Positions 1 through 12,175 of a DNA stretch of 64,000 bases are shown in pieces. Both the position numbers and the translations under genes were made by a program. The DNA comes from Apostichopus japonicus (Eukaryota; Echinodermata; Holothuroidea; Aspidochirotida; Stichopodidae). The notes under the pieces were generated by a model, which was not told the origin of the DNA, made no database searches, and saw only the letters and a program-made list of their open reading frames with translations. Location of the stretch: positions 15,974,984 through 16,038,983 of the forward strand of contig NC_092564.1 in the NCBI RefSeq assembly GCF_037975245.1, in the 5' to 3' direction. Numbering within the stretch: the stretch's first letter is position 1; each line of letters opens with the position of its first letter.

Positions 1-486
1 TGATGGTTCAATGTTTTATAAATTCAAGTAATTCAACCAAAACATGTTCTCTTAACTTCATATACTCTAAAAGAAGATGCTTGGATGTTAGGTATGCAAC
101 AGAAGTTGTCTTTGACAGGTTTGTAAGACATTATTAACACATCATATGGAGCAATAAAAGTCTAACATTTTTCCATTGAGTTTTGTATTGCATCCGAGGT
201 ACAGATTATAATGGTCTGTGTAATTAGACTATACAGTCCAGCCACTTTAACTGATGCACCTTGGCTGTTTAAAGGGCCATTTCTCAAAAGCAAAGTATCA
301 CACAAATACAACCTGGACTAATAGATGTGGTCTTTACCAGTCTACAAACTTCCTTCCAATGTCTCTTGGCTTGCCATCTGGGTGGATGCTACACCTGAAA
401 ACACATACATAACCATCTATATATGAGAGACACAGTGCAAAAGAGAGATTAAAACTGGGGACATCTCGACTTTCCTCAAGTGATTA

Positions 487-3400
487 TCACGACTCTGCCT
501 GTTTGACTTCCTCTGCTGGTGGTGTTGGTGAGTTGATCTTTTCCTCAGAGGCTACTGCTGGATCAGCCTTCTGGTCTGATTCAACCTCTGGTAAGTGAAG
601 ATGAGAACAGAGAGAATGATTAAAGGATGGAGATTAATGTTATCACAACTCAATAAGATTCAAGTTTTTTTCCATTCAATTCAAATTTATATTTTCTCAC
701 ATTAAGCAAATGCAGGTGTCTGGTATACAGGATTAATTTAAAGTATATATCATAGACACTAGAAAAACAAAACAAATTGTTTATCACACTAGTGACCACA
801 ACCAAAAACTGGGAGAAAAGGAATGATAAAAAACAACTAATAAACAAGAAATAATTAGCAAAACTAGGAAATCTGAAACGATTCTGCATGAGACTTAGGT
901 TCTAAAACTATTTGCAGGATAGATTCACACTGACCTTTGACCTCCTTCTCTTTCTCCTCCATCTCTTGCTTCTTGGCATCCTCTTCGTCCTTCTCCTTTT
1001 GTTTTCTCTCTTGCTCTTCCATAATCTTTCTCTCTTCCTCGGCTTTCTTAAACTTTGCAGCGAGTACCTTGCAGCGCTTCTTATGAGTGAACCAGTGCAT
1101 CTTCTGACAGCTCTGGTTACAGTAAAACACCTGAAGGGAAAATGATCGCAATTGACAGTGAATCAAATGATTATGGAGGAGAAGGTTTGCGGGTCATTTC
1201 TGGCATGCAGAGGCTACTCTGCTTAAAATCTTCAGTTCGATTTTAAGGATTAATTAACTGAGCAGATACTCCAAGAGAGAAGGGTAAAAAACCAAAAAAC
1301 TTTCCAAAATATCTTAACTTCAACACCTGTGCCATAATTCATTGCAATGTAACAAAATAGTGGTGGAATTAAGTCTACTAACTTGTGCCAAAAAGCACCG
1401 ATTGTGCTGAAGTTGACTTCCAGATAAACATTTTTTGTCTTCTGATGTTTACAAAGTGATGGAATATTCAACTCACATATTTACAAGCAGAACACCTTTT
1501 CTCTGCCTTGGGCTGGTTACAAGCGGTACAGAGGCCTTCTGTATCGATGCTTCGTGTACCGTTGATCGCCTGGGTGAGCATGACCAGAGCAGATGGATCT
1601 TGACCCTTCAAATGAATGATACCAAGACAAACGAGCTTAATTAACCTGTGTTAACTGTCTGATGGAATTGTTCATGAGACGACTTTAGACTTGACTGTAA
1701 TGAAGATCATTGTACCTGTACAGCATGGTGTCACTGAAAGACAAATGGCGTTTAATACAATCTTGAAAAAGAATTAAATATTATCTGATTTTCAACCTGA
1801 CCTTGGAATGAATCATTACACCGTAGCATCACCAAACACATTCTGCTTTGAATTTGATACTAGTTTGAATTGTTACAGTGATGTGTCACCTTACAACAGG
1901 ATTTATGTTTAATTTACAGTGGATGATTATATCACATGGCATCACGGTTAGAATTTGGTTTGAATCTGATCTTTGGAAAGAAATATAATTTGCTATTTAC
2001 TTTGATGTCTCAATGAATCATTACAACAAAGCATCATTAACACAATTTGTTTTAACATTGATACTGGAATGAATTGTTACGTGAATGCACCACCTATAAC
2101 TACCACACAAAATTCGACCAATATGTTATCCCCTTCTCTGCCTGTGAGAAAACCCTTTTCAGGTCTCAAATCTGTAAGAGAATGATGTCAATCTGTAACA
2201 CAATTGATTCTCTTCTATCCCCAAAGGGGGAACTACTGCTGCTAAAAGGGCTAATATCATGGAATGGTCGGTTCTGGAACGAAAAAGACATTTCAAAAAC
2301 TGAATGTTATCTCACAGGTTGGATATCTGCAAGGTTCCTGACTATTTGCATAAAGAGTTCACTCTCGTGGTAGGGAAATTCCCGGACGGAATCTCTGATG
2401 AGCTTCTCGATTCCAAGTCTGGTACCATCAGCTTCCCTCTCCTTCATCAGCCTAAAGGGAACGAGATAAACAAAAAAAGTAACCTCTCATATTTTCTTAA
2501 GGTGTTGGAAGACAGCTAAACCAAAGAGAATAATTTGCAAATGAACATTTATATAATTCCAAAATATTAATACCCAAACTTGCAATTAATAAACAAACAG
2601 ATATTAAATTTTTACAAATTCTTGACTCTTTCATGTCATCCAAACATGTTTATTCTCTTTTCTAATAATATTACAGATCCTGTAATATTTAGTTTTGACA
2701 ATTTATCCTTCACTGACTTTTTCATGTTTGCTAATAGTAGTTGTACCAGAGTTCATTGTCTTAAACTCTAAAAGTCACAAAGTAGGATTAATACTTGGCA
2801 TAACTGTTTTTCTAATAGGGTTGTGAATGAGTGGAACGGTTTGCCTGAGAAAGTTGTACTTGCTAGTAGTGTGAATGGGTTTAAGAATGCTTTTGGAAAA
2901 GCACTTTAAGATTATAATCGGGTCTGAGTGTTTGTGTCTTTAGTTTTTTTTCTCTCTCCTATAGGGTCCTTGATGGGACTTGAGTGTTCTTCCTGATCAT
3001 TTTTTTTCCCTACTAAACTAAACTAAACTATCCTTTACACCCTATCTTACAAGATGGCAACACTTTTTTAACACTGCCGGCAACTTGCCTGCTTTGATGT
3101 TGATATGTGTCATCATCTAATTATGACTCATTAAACTTACTTGAAAATTACACAGGGAGGAGTTACTTGACATTCCTACTCTTCTAACTTTCAAATGGGA
3201 ATGATTAAGGTAAAATCTTGATCTCTTTACATGACATTCCTACTCTTGTAACTTTCAATGGGAATGATTTAGGTACAATCTTGATGTTACTAGACTCTAC
3301 TCATCAATAAGATGTTAAGATTTGCAATTCTGCATGAGTGAAAGTCAAATATTTAGACCAAGCATGCATGTCACAGGTTCCTTCAAAATGTCTTTAACCT

Positions 3401-6400
3401 ATTTATCATATTTCACTTTTACTTTGAATTGAGTGGCAGGTAATAATATATCTATTATTATCACATAGTATAAAGACTTAATTTCTACCTCAAGTACCCA
3501 ATGGCATGTCATATTTTTCTACATGTGACTTCAATGATTTCAGGCTTTTACAATATGAAACAGACTTTGTAAATTTTATTACTTGCAGAGGTATTATTGA
3601 TAAACTAGCTAAACTCATATCACTTTTGCTTACAGGAGACATGACCTCAACTATCATATTTAGCTTATACGACAGCGATCTTTGTGAAGAAGAACTTCCT
3701 CAAACAGTTAAGGAAAATGTTGCTCCATTTTGGAAATATCCTAGTTTAAAAGTTGTGAATTGGAGCAGTCATTTTGTAAATCTGTGATGTCACAGTACCA
3801 CTAGGATCTGAAAGTATTCATATCTCTCTTTTCTTTTTCTTCATTTTTTCAATGTAGAATGTAAACAGTGTTGACACTGAAAACAAAAATGCCATAATGA
3901 GGTCATGTAATGAGCTTCCACTTAGGTTCAGCATTTGCAAAACCTTTCCCTATTACAGAAAAAAGACAAATTGTAATACATAAAGAAAAAGAAAATTGAA
4001 GCACATGTGGCTCTATGATGTCATATTTAAACTTGATCAAGTCTTCAACCTTTTGTGTGTGAAGGAACATCAATCCTGTGATATCTCCCAAAATAGAATA
4101 AGATTTTTTAAGTCCTTTAGGGAAGTCGTTCATGACAGCTGCCTCTACCACATAGACCAGTGATTGAAAAGAGTACAACTTTACATTCCAGATTATCAGA
4201 GTGTGAGATCTTGAACCAAGTCTGCTTTTGATATAACTTGAGCTTCTCTTCTGTACTGTACTTACATTTTTATCAGGCCATCGATGCCGACGTCCGTTTT
4301 TTCTACGTCCCATTTCCGGCAAGTCTGAAGCACCTGACATAGATAGTGCATCTTGAGGGAGAGAACGTCGTTTGTTTCTGATGATTTCATTTGCTTTTCG
4401 CTGATGTCTTCCAGTACCTTGGATAGTTTTGGAGTCTCGTTCACTAATTCCATGTTTTCTTTCAGGAACAGGGCAAGCTGCCAAGTTAAATAAAAATATT
4501 GCTCGAGAAAAATGAACGTCTGAAATTCTGGAATTAAAGTGGCTGGATTTAAATACTATACCACACTGACCAGATCAATGCCAGTTCATCGCAATATGAA
4601 AACAATACTTTTGTAACCTCAAATAACTTGTTTGCATGCATTCTAAGTTCTTTACGGACAAATGTTATTGAATATTTAAATAAGTAGTTGGAATTTTAAG
4701 AAAAATAGGGCCCATTTTGAAGAGCCAATGTCATCGTCAATTTAGCACATATATCTTAAAGGATAATAACATGTTGCAAATGTGATTAGCCATAGAAACA
4801 AAATTAGCATGCAAATTTTCTTTGTTTTGTCTTGAAAAGTGACATATCAAAACTAAAATTCTGCCTAAAGTCATTTTTTAATTTGATAGCCATTCATATA
4901 AAAGATGGATATTCATTTGAGTATTAGTCTGAGATTTTCCTCATACAAATCTTTTAGGGGTTCACACATTATTTATCCCACTTGGAGATGACATTCAAGA
5001 TAATTGACAGGTTATGTTGTCATGTACTGTTATAACCAAATGTTATACAACACATGCCCAGTTCACAGGTGCCACATGAAAAAAGAGACAAATTTCTTTT
5101 TTACTCTCAATCTTGACCAAAGGGAGTGATGACTGATTATTAAAAAGGAAACAATTGGCATCAGGTCGAGATTTTAAACAGAATCCATACTGTGAGCTTT
5201 GCCAAGATGATACACATATACTCTGAGGAGGAAAAAATTTAAACATACTGTACCTTTACAGGACTCAAGTTATTGCACAAAATGTATTTTTGAAACGTAG
5301 GAGCTAAATCAGGTCGCAGTTTGGGCTCCTTGTCAAAACCTAGGGCAGAAAAGATAAACAAGAAATGACTTTTTTTTTAATACTTTTGCCGTGGAAAATT
5401 TCACACAAAATGTGCTAGCAAAATTCTGTTATTCAAACATAATCAGTTCTTCACAAAACAAACATAGTTTCAACAAGGATTAAAGATTCACTCTACCAAT
5501 GGCAAAGTAGTTCTCTACAGTATTGGTCAGATCTAAAGAAACAAACACCAAAGAGGTCAGTCTGTCATTTGACTTCAGTCTTTCTTGCTTTGTGACTCTA
5601 AGTAGAAAGTAACAAACCCATTTTCTGAACTGTTTGGTAGTCTGATCAAAATAAACACTATCAAAGAACTGTAAGGTTACCTACTTGTAGGTTCACTTGT
5701 TCTCATTTCATACCCTATTAATGTGAATGGTTTTCAGCGTGATTCTTGACACAAAATAACACTAGGGATTCCGATCGCATTTTGCTGTTGCTTCTTTAAT
5801 ACACAGTTACTGCTTAACGGTGATTACTTTAAGCAACAGATACCTTTTCTTGAAATATTTCACAGCATTTCTGAGAATGTGATTCAGCAAGACCCCCCGA
5901 TTTAAAGACTCCAGTGTACGTTTATGTCAGAAATTAATATGTCATTGGATGTATACTTTTATCCCTGAAAGTGAACTGTGTAATTATCATCTTCACTTAA
6001 GGAACATATAAATTAAGATCACGTACACAATAAACCTGATGATAATATGCCCCTCAGATGCATACAGTAAAGCTTTATGACTATAACACTGAATTGTATT
6101 TTATTTTTATTATTATTATTATTTTTATTATTATTATTTTTGTATTTTATTGGTTTTAAGGACCCCTTTGGAAATAAGCTTTTAGCTTAAAGGGTTATCC
6201 TTGGCATGTTATCTTCTTTTCGATGCATTTAAGTTTATTCCCTTCTTGTATTTTAAATGTTTATCTTTATGTGCAATTTTTTGTTTGTATGCAGATGAAG
6301 ATTGATATCTTGCCGAATAAAATCAAATCAAATCAACTGTCCAAGCATACACTATACAACTGTAGTATTCCATTTGACTCAACTGTATCTGTCTCTACCA

Positions 6401-9400
6401 CCATGTTTCTTATCTCTCATTCCAATAGGATTCACTTTATCTATTAATCAACCTACCTTGCTCTAATAATATTGCAGTACTTAAGAAAAGGGAGGTATGA
6501 AAGGCATGCATACCTCTTGGGACGGTATAGTACTTCAAGTCTTCACTGGAAAAGAAGTTTTTGATCACGGTGACACACTCGTGCTGGCCGACAAAGGCGG
6601 CCATTTGACACGCATTCCTGCCCACAGAGTTGACAGGTGAAGTTTTGGCCCCGGCATCTAACATCATCTTGGTAACTTCAGGGCTTCCTGCAGTGAGCAA
6701 ATGAGGAGGAGTTCCTGTTGGCATATTCTTTTCATTAAAAAATTATTTGCTTTAATGAGCTTTACCCACAATGAAACCTTCCCTCGCAATCATGAGTGAC
6801 AACTACATACAACAATTGTATTCAAAAAACTATTTTCATTTCCATATACAGTACTGTTGTATAATCCTCACATGTGACAAACAGCCTAATTGGATGAAGC
6901 CATACAATGGAAGGAGAATCCTTACAGTGTCAGCAGTACAGCCCAACAGGTATTAATTATGTTTAATTACTGTACTGTACTGTACTGTACAGTACAGTAC
7001 AGTACAGGAGGAGAGGTTTATTGTGTAAACTGGAGGGTACAGTTCTACCAGCTGAACAACACTCAGTGCTGCTCTGTTATGCTTTGTATACACCAAGTTG
7101 CCAAGACGTGTGAGTAGTCAATCCCTGAGTCACTTGGGTTAGCAAATAAGCAATCAATCAGTCAAACCATACAACAGAAATCCCATAAATAAATCAAAAC
7201 ATTGTACTAACATACTCTCTAATGCAATTAACTACTTTAATTCACTACCCAGAGTTGCAACGTGATATCAAATCAATTTCGTTTGAAATTGCATGAACTC
7301 CATGACTGTGAACTCAAAGAAACAAAATATAACCTCTTTCATATTACTGCCTTAAAATGAATAATGTATCAATGTCTCTTACAACTGCCATACGCTGTGT
7401 ATACATTCTCATCAATCTGTTAAAGTATCATACAAATAATTAGATATAATGTAATAAACCATGATGAAGACTGTACCTGATAATGCAGCAAACATTAATG
7501 TTGTGTAGCCATTTTCATGTTCGTTGGTGTTAACATCTGCTCCATGACTGATCAGTAGTTCACATACATCCTTGTTGCCTTTAAAGGCAGCATTCTGCAA
7601 TGGAGTCATCCCATGCTGTATGTACCCAAGAGATGTAAATTAAATAATGTTAATAAAGCAAGAACATTATAATTAGTATGAACACACATCTACAAAACTA
7701 CAAAAGGAAAAGCTCTACTGAAGACCATATGCGATGACATCAAAGATCACACGTCATCATGACAAATTTGGAATGATCTTTGCTGGTCGTCCATCGGACA
7801 ACCAGGTCATAGGTTTTTTGTTGTCCGAACATCAGAGTTTGGTTCTCCAAAGAAATGTAGCATGTTAACAAAGAATGACCGATACACACACTTTAGAAGG
7901 GTTGTGTAAAATTGGTGAGAAGGACAATAGCTTTGGGCCAGTAAAACTCCCTTCTGGGCAGATCATAGTAATGCCACTAATTATGTTTTATTTCAGTATC
8001 TTTTAAAGTGATGGAGGGTGATACCAATTTAATTTTTTTTTTATGTAATTACAAATTAACAATGCAATCTGAATTTGATGTATAAAACTAGTCATCTCCT
8101 CGATGACCTCCAAAGCTGATTTTGGTTGTCAGAACAGGATTTTGGTTGACTGGGACAACAGTACGATCCTTAAAAATTAGCCTGATGATGTTGCAATTCC
8201 AGAAAGAAGCTTTAAGTTAGTTTGCCAAACAAGTAACCTACAAGCAAGTACATTGTGTTTACCATTAAGAAGGGTTATTCCACCTCAAATCAACCAATTT
8301 TCTGAAAAGGTCCCAGGTAACCCTCTCAGATTTAGATGAAACTTCATAGAAGGATGGCCCAAATGAACACATATAAAAAGGTAAAATTATACTCCATGTC
8401 ATTTTCAAAATATGACCCATTGAAATTTGGTCAAAAGGGCCATTTTATGCGTGCGCCAGTCGCAAAAAAGGATTGTTTGTGATATTTTCCGACTTTGAAA
8501 GCTCATCATTCAGTCTTTGTACCAGGTAGATAGCTCAAATTTGGTATTCTAGCTTGCTTCTTGCCCAAATTCATGAATATGCACTCATCTAAATGCATCT
8601 CCTTTAATTTTCAGGTTATGGTCACCAAAAGTAGGCACTTCATTCAGCCGATTTTTTTTTGTGGATTATGGGGTCACCCTGTGCCCACATGAGGGGTCAC
8701 ATGAATCCTATATTCCCTGGGTATTATCTATGGTATGGTTGCATGTCTGTACTCAGAAGCAATTATAAGCTCACCAATGCATTAATTGAGAAATGGCATG
8801 GGCCCAAAGTTGGCTCCAGTCAGAAAAAGGTCAAAAACACCCCTCCCGTCTTGACCCCGCGATCAATTGAAACATTTTTTCGAAATTTACACCAGTTACA
8901 CATACATATTATATCTACTTATCCACCAAATTACAGCATACGGCATTGTGTATGATTTTATTCTTTTGTATATATGTGTTCATTTGGGCCACATTCAATC
9001 ATTCTCATGAAGTTTCATCAAAACCTTAGAGGATCACCTGAGGACCACTGGTTGATTTGACATGGGATGACCCATATCTTCTGTACCAGTGTAACACATT
9101 ATTTCAATCATCTTTAGAAGGTTTAGCATTTCTTAAACAGAACAGAATTTCACATCACCACTAGTTGAAGGCGATTCAGCCAGGGCATACTGGGAATCAA
9201 ACACTGCAGTTAGTGTACTCCACTTACATCGTCAAGGCAGTTAACGTTGACATCATCCTTCGAAAGAAGTTCCTTGATCAGTATGATGTTGTCTGCATAA
9301 GAAACAAAGCTAGTAGAAGTGAGATAGGTAAAGTTTTGAAAAATCAACCACTCGTTAACTGCCTTTACTTCCATGATCACAGAATTTGAGCTCAAATTTT

Positions 9401-10107
9401 TAGCTCAGAAAATAAAAATTTGGGTTATAGGCTATATCTGGAGAACATCTGAGGTATTTATAGGAATATATATCTAAATACCTTTATCTAAATATCTGTA
9501 GACCAACAGTTGTGTTACAATGTTATGGTACTGTAATTTTCTCAGTTGTTTTGGAATTAGCAACCATATTAACTACATAAAATGATTGCATGTGGACTAC
9601 GACTAGATAATACACCTTCCAGTGGGCTAGGGTTTAACAGGACACATTGTTGCTAGAAGTTTTAACTTATGGAATAATTAGGAACCTACATGAAGGCTGT
9701 GACATGTGGTCCACATGAAAACAAAAGGGTTGTTGAATTTGGACACCACTTATCTTGCCTAATAAGTATTTTAAGATGTAGCTGGTAACAAAAACTACAA
9801 ATTCAAAGTTAATCAGCAATCCAGCTGTTCTGGAGAGCATGAATTGTAATGTAAGGTAACTGAGTAATTTCACGGCGCCCTCGACTCCTATATATGTAGG
9901 ACGTAGCGCCATTTAAATGATCATATTGTAAACTATACATAAGCCCAGTGTAACTGATAACAATGGTACTTGGTAGGTATGCTGGTTAGGATGCATTTCT
10001 AATGTTACTACCAAATCAAAGTACGTTTAATACTAGAACGCCTTACCATTCTGAACATTCTCGAAGAGCACACGTTCCGAATCACTCAGATCTCCTTTTG
10101 TCTTCAT
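487..10107 (-). CDS. ANKMY2: ANKMY2: ankyrin repeat and MYND domain protein 2, complete, 10 coding exons
   Basis: Minus-strand exons in coding order: 10047-10107, 9228-9292, 7477-7615, 6514-6687, 5254-5339, 4266-4477, 2316-2451, 1477-1605, 935-1130, 487-587. All introns are GT-AG and phases agree, giving 1299 nt or 432 aa (human about 441). Seen: three ankyrin repeats at about residues 43-133 ([42 protein letters not shown]). A conserved middle region contains KEPKL and KMHYL. A MYND zinc finger (ligands C317, C320, C329, C332, C338, C342, H350, C354) is split by an intron after CSACKY. A Lys/Glu-rich coiled tail follows. Known for the family: the vertebrate protein is a cytosolic adaptor that helps bring adenylyl cyclases to cilia and affects Hedgehog signalling; that role here is inference. 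The start ATG at 10107 gives [14 protein letters not shown], like the family N-terminus. The 3' UTR runs toward the left edge with no clear polyA signal. Exon 4 has a choice of acceptors (see findings). Confidence 0.95.
1800..2100. repeat. Diverged duplicated segment in an ANKMY2 intron
   Basis: Two related blocks of about 85 bp, starting near 1807 and 2011, share AATGAATCATTACA, AGCATCA, ACACA and TTGATACT in the same order, about 204 bp apart. They look like an old tandem duplication. No coding potential is seen. Confidence 0.45.
2692..3030 (+). mobile_element. 5'-truncated CR1-type LINE, 3' end only
   Basis: This matches 25715-26044 of the full-length LINE in this window at roughly nine bases in ten. 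It covers the last codons of ORF2, the 3' UTR (GGGTCTGAGTGTTTGTGTCT, GGGTCCTTGATGGG) and the 3' tail of TAAAC repeats (TACTAAACTAAACTAAACTA). The ORF2 remnant is broken by an in-frame stop (CTCTAAAAG in place of CTTCAAAAG) and by an inserted base in GCTTTTGGAAAAG. It lies antisense to ANKMY2, in the intron between exons 6 and 7. Severe 5' truncation with an intact 3' end is the usual product of target-primed reverse transcription in this class. Confidence 0.9.
3165..3290. repeat. Tandem duplication of about 63 bp
   Basis: The block starting TGACATTCCTACTCTT and ending AATCTTGAT occurs twice in direct order, with few changes. It lies within the same ANKMY2 intron as the truncated LINE. Confidence 0.6.
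6101..6150. repeat. ATT-rich microsatellite
   Basis: Low-complexity TTATTATTATT tract in the ANKMY2 intron between exons 4 and 5. Confidence 0.8.
6970..7007. repeat. Perfect 38-bp palindrome of TACTG/TACAG pentamers
   Basis: Four CTGTA pentamers run into their own reverse complement without a spacer, so the 38 bases are identical on both strands. It lies in an ANKMY2 intron. It could extrude as a hairpin. Confidence 0.85.
7785..8175. repeat. Interspersed repeat, family R1 (copy 1)
   Basis: Shares GCTTTGGGCCAGTAAA, TTATGTTTTATTTCAGTATC and AAAGTGATG with the copy at 55995-56280, and TTTGGTCCAGTCAAA with the copy at 40555-40720. Its ends carry GTCGTCCATCGGACAACC-like and GGGACAACAGTAC words that may be degraded terminal inverted repeats. 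No coding sequence is seen. Confidence 0.55.
8272..9073. mobile_element. Non-autonomous DNA transposon with long terminal inverted repeats
   Basis: The left end GGGTTATTCCACCTCAAATC pairs with the reverse complement of the right end, GGGTCATCCCATGTCAAATC. Pairing continues, with gaps, for over 100 bp through ATGAAACTTCAT and GGCCCAAATGAACACATATA. The interior of about 500 bp encodes nothing recognisable. No convincing target-site duplication was found, so the superfamily is not assigned. The element lies in an ANKMY2 intron. Confidence 0.7.
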
Positions 10108-10367
10108 TTTACATCGACGAGAGTGTTGCAACTGAAATTCTCGAATAAAACAAATGCTGGTCACCGAAATAACCCTTGGTCAAGCTACCTTTTTTTAATA
10201 AAATACGTTCCGGGACAGAAAACTGTAAATTGGTCCCTTAGCAGGCTCGCAAATGTGTATAAATATTTCGCAAATCTGATTACCGGTTTGAAGCTAACAG
10301 CCATTAACAGCAGACCATAAAATCATACCGCCATGAGCCACACGGAGTAGCTGCTGTATTCAGCTAC

Positions 10368-10384
10368 CAATATGGCTGCTAGCT
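10368..10384. promoter_or_regulatory. YY1-like motif upstream of ANKMY2
   Basis: CCAATATGGCTGCTAGC resembles the YY1 core (AANATGGCNGC). It lies about 260 bp upstream of the ANKMY2 start codon, where core YY1 sites often occur in animal promoters. The match is by eye; the transcription start is not known. Confidence 0.3.
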
Positions 10385-11131
10385 CCCAACACGCCATTTG
10401 ATTGATAGATATCCTTTACTGAAGAACTATGTAACCATTTTTTTACAGCTCGTCTTGCTAGAAGGCACGTAGAAGATTCGGCTGTGCCTGGTCATATTAC
10501 GTACTCTGCTACACAGAAATTTAGCGAAGTGACAACTAGAAACCGTGGACCTTCGCAGCCGTGTTCATAGTAGATCAAAAGTTTCGAAAAAGTGATGTAG
10601 AAATTCCAATGCTTAGTTTTAATTACCACTGGCACGTTAAATATATATGCTCATTATGTCCGCTATGATTTTGCTGTAATATTCTATCTGCCAGTGCGCA
10701 CGGCGGTGGCGGGTCTGAACCAGTGGCGGAGCTAGCGGTATTGGTCAGGAGGGGCGAGAATGGTCTGCAGGGGCGCTTTCGACACTATCTAAGCGGAGCG
10801 CCACTGGTTGGCGCGTAGCGTACAGAAAATTTTGAGTAAAGATACTCTCTAGATCGCCGGAAATGACCCTTTCCGGGCCTGGCTAATTTGCAGATAAACG
10901 AAGAATAATAGGTGTCATCTCCAAATTACACCAACAAAATGTGACAAATGTCAATAAGAAGATGAGAGCGCAATAAAAAAGTCAATAATCTAGAATAAGT
11001 AAAAAGTGGTAAAGAGCTGAAAGGGCGCCATCAGTCAATTTTAGTTCGTCGGGGGGGGGGGGCATCGGCCCCCTGACTGTATGGACATAGGCGTCCGAGG
11101 CGGGGGGGCAGGGGGGAAGACTGCCCCCCAA

Positions 11132-11271
11132 ATTTCCAGAGGACAAGAAATTCGGGCAAAAGTCATGAAAAATTCGGGCAGCCTAAGAGGAGAAAAATAT
11201 ATATTTCTTTTTTTACTCCTCTTAGGCTGCCCGAATTTTTCAGGACTTTTGCCGAATTTCTTGTCCTCTGG

Positions 11272-11275
<4 letters not shown>
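11132..11275. repeat. Inverted repeat, arms about 61-67 bp
   Basis: Left arm ATTTCCAGAGGACAAGAAAT... and right arm ...ATTTCTTGTCCTCTGGAAAT are near-perfect reverse complements around a short AT-rich loop (TATATATTTCTTTTTTT). A smaller G-run/C-run hairpin (GGGGGGCAG to CTGCCCCCC) lies just to its left. It sits inside the 2-kb hAT-like element. Confidence 0.9.
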
Positions 11276-11332
<57 letters not shown>

Positions 11333-11345
11333 CATATATATATAA
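11274..11345. repeat. TA dinucleotide microsatellite
   Basis: About 70 bases of TA repeats, broken by two CATA units, directly abut the right arm of the hairpin. Confidence 0.95.
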
Positions 11346-11522
11346 ATATGCAGTAGCTTGCCCGAATCTTTTTCAAATTTTTTGCCCGACAATTCCATGA
11401 TTATCTTTATTTAGCATCATGATGTCCGAATATTTCCGTGTAACACCACCGTAAGCGCAGTTCATCTACCACGCTTTTTGCACGATCAATTTTTTTCTAA
11501 CTAGTCAATTGTATATCTGGAC

Positions 11523-12175
11523 CAAGGGCGGCGGAACCGGGGGGCACAGGGGGCACGTGCCCCCCACTTTTCCTCAGGTTAAAAATGTGCCTTTTTTCTA
11601 CATAAAAATTGAGGTGCCTCAAGTTAGCAAGAGGCCAGGGAACCAGAATGAACACTCGGGAAGGTCCGTTTCCGGCCATCTGAGGGGTTTGTAAAACCAA
11701 AAATTTTCTAGTACGCTCCGCGCCAACCGATGGTGGCGCTCCGCTCAGATAGTCGTGCATAAAACTTTGCAAATCCTGGCTACGCCCCTGACTTTTAATG
11801 AATTTCTGTGGGTCAAACTCAAAGCTATTTCGAATGGAAAAAAAATGTGAAGATATTAACAAGAAAAAACTCTAATTCGGAAGATTCCTACATTAGCAAC
11901 TAACATGAGTTCACCTCCTTTTGTCTCAAAAGAAAACTTGTTCCTTGTTTCCCAATTTGCGCATTGGATATTGCAGTGCTAGTATGCATATTTTCCTTTA
12001 GGGGGGGGGGGGGGGGTTGATGTAGTGATGTGTATTACACAAATAAGATAATACAATAAGAGTTATAAAGGGTACTAAATGTAAGGCTGCATCAGTCCAA
12101 TCGAATTTCTGCAAAGTGCCCTTTGATGTCGGTGCCCCCCCCCCCCCCAGATTAAAAGTGCTTCCGCCGCCCTTG
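11523..12175. mobile_element. Nested hAT-like element, 653 bp
   Basis: Termini CAAGGGCGGCGGAA and TTCCGCCGCCCTTG form a 14-bp perfect inverted repeat. The flanking octamers ATCTGGAC (11515-11522) and ACCTGGAC (12176-12183) match at 7 of 8 bases, as expected for an aged hAT target duplication. It interrupts the larger element, so it is younger. It carries its own block (11640-11760) related to the subterminal sequence of its host element. No coding sequence is recognised. Confidence 0.85.

Noticed and set aside
3903-4484. 193-codon minus-strand open frame
   Set aside because: It overlaps ANKMY2 exon 6 in another frame and runs into intron; the conserved KMHYL frame is the real one.
11041-11376. 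Open frames over the hairpin and TA array on both strands
   Set aside because: Low-complexity (IY)n and hairpin mirror sequence, no protein character.
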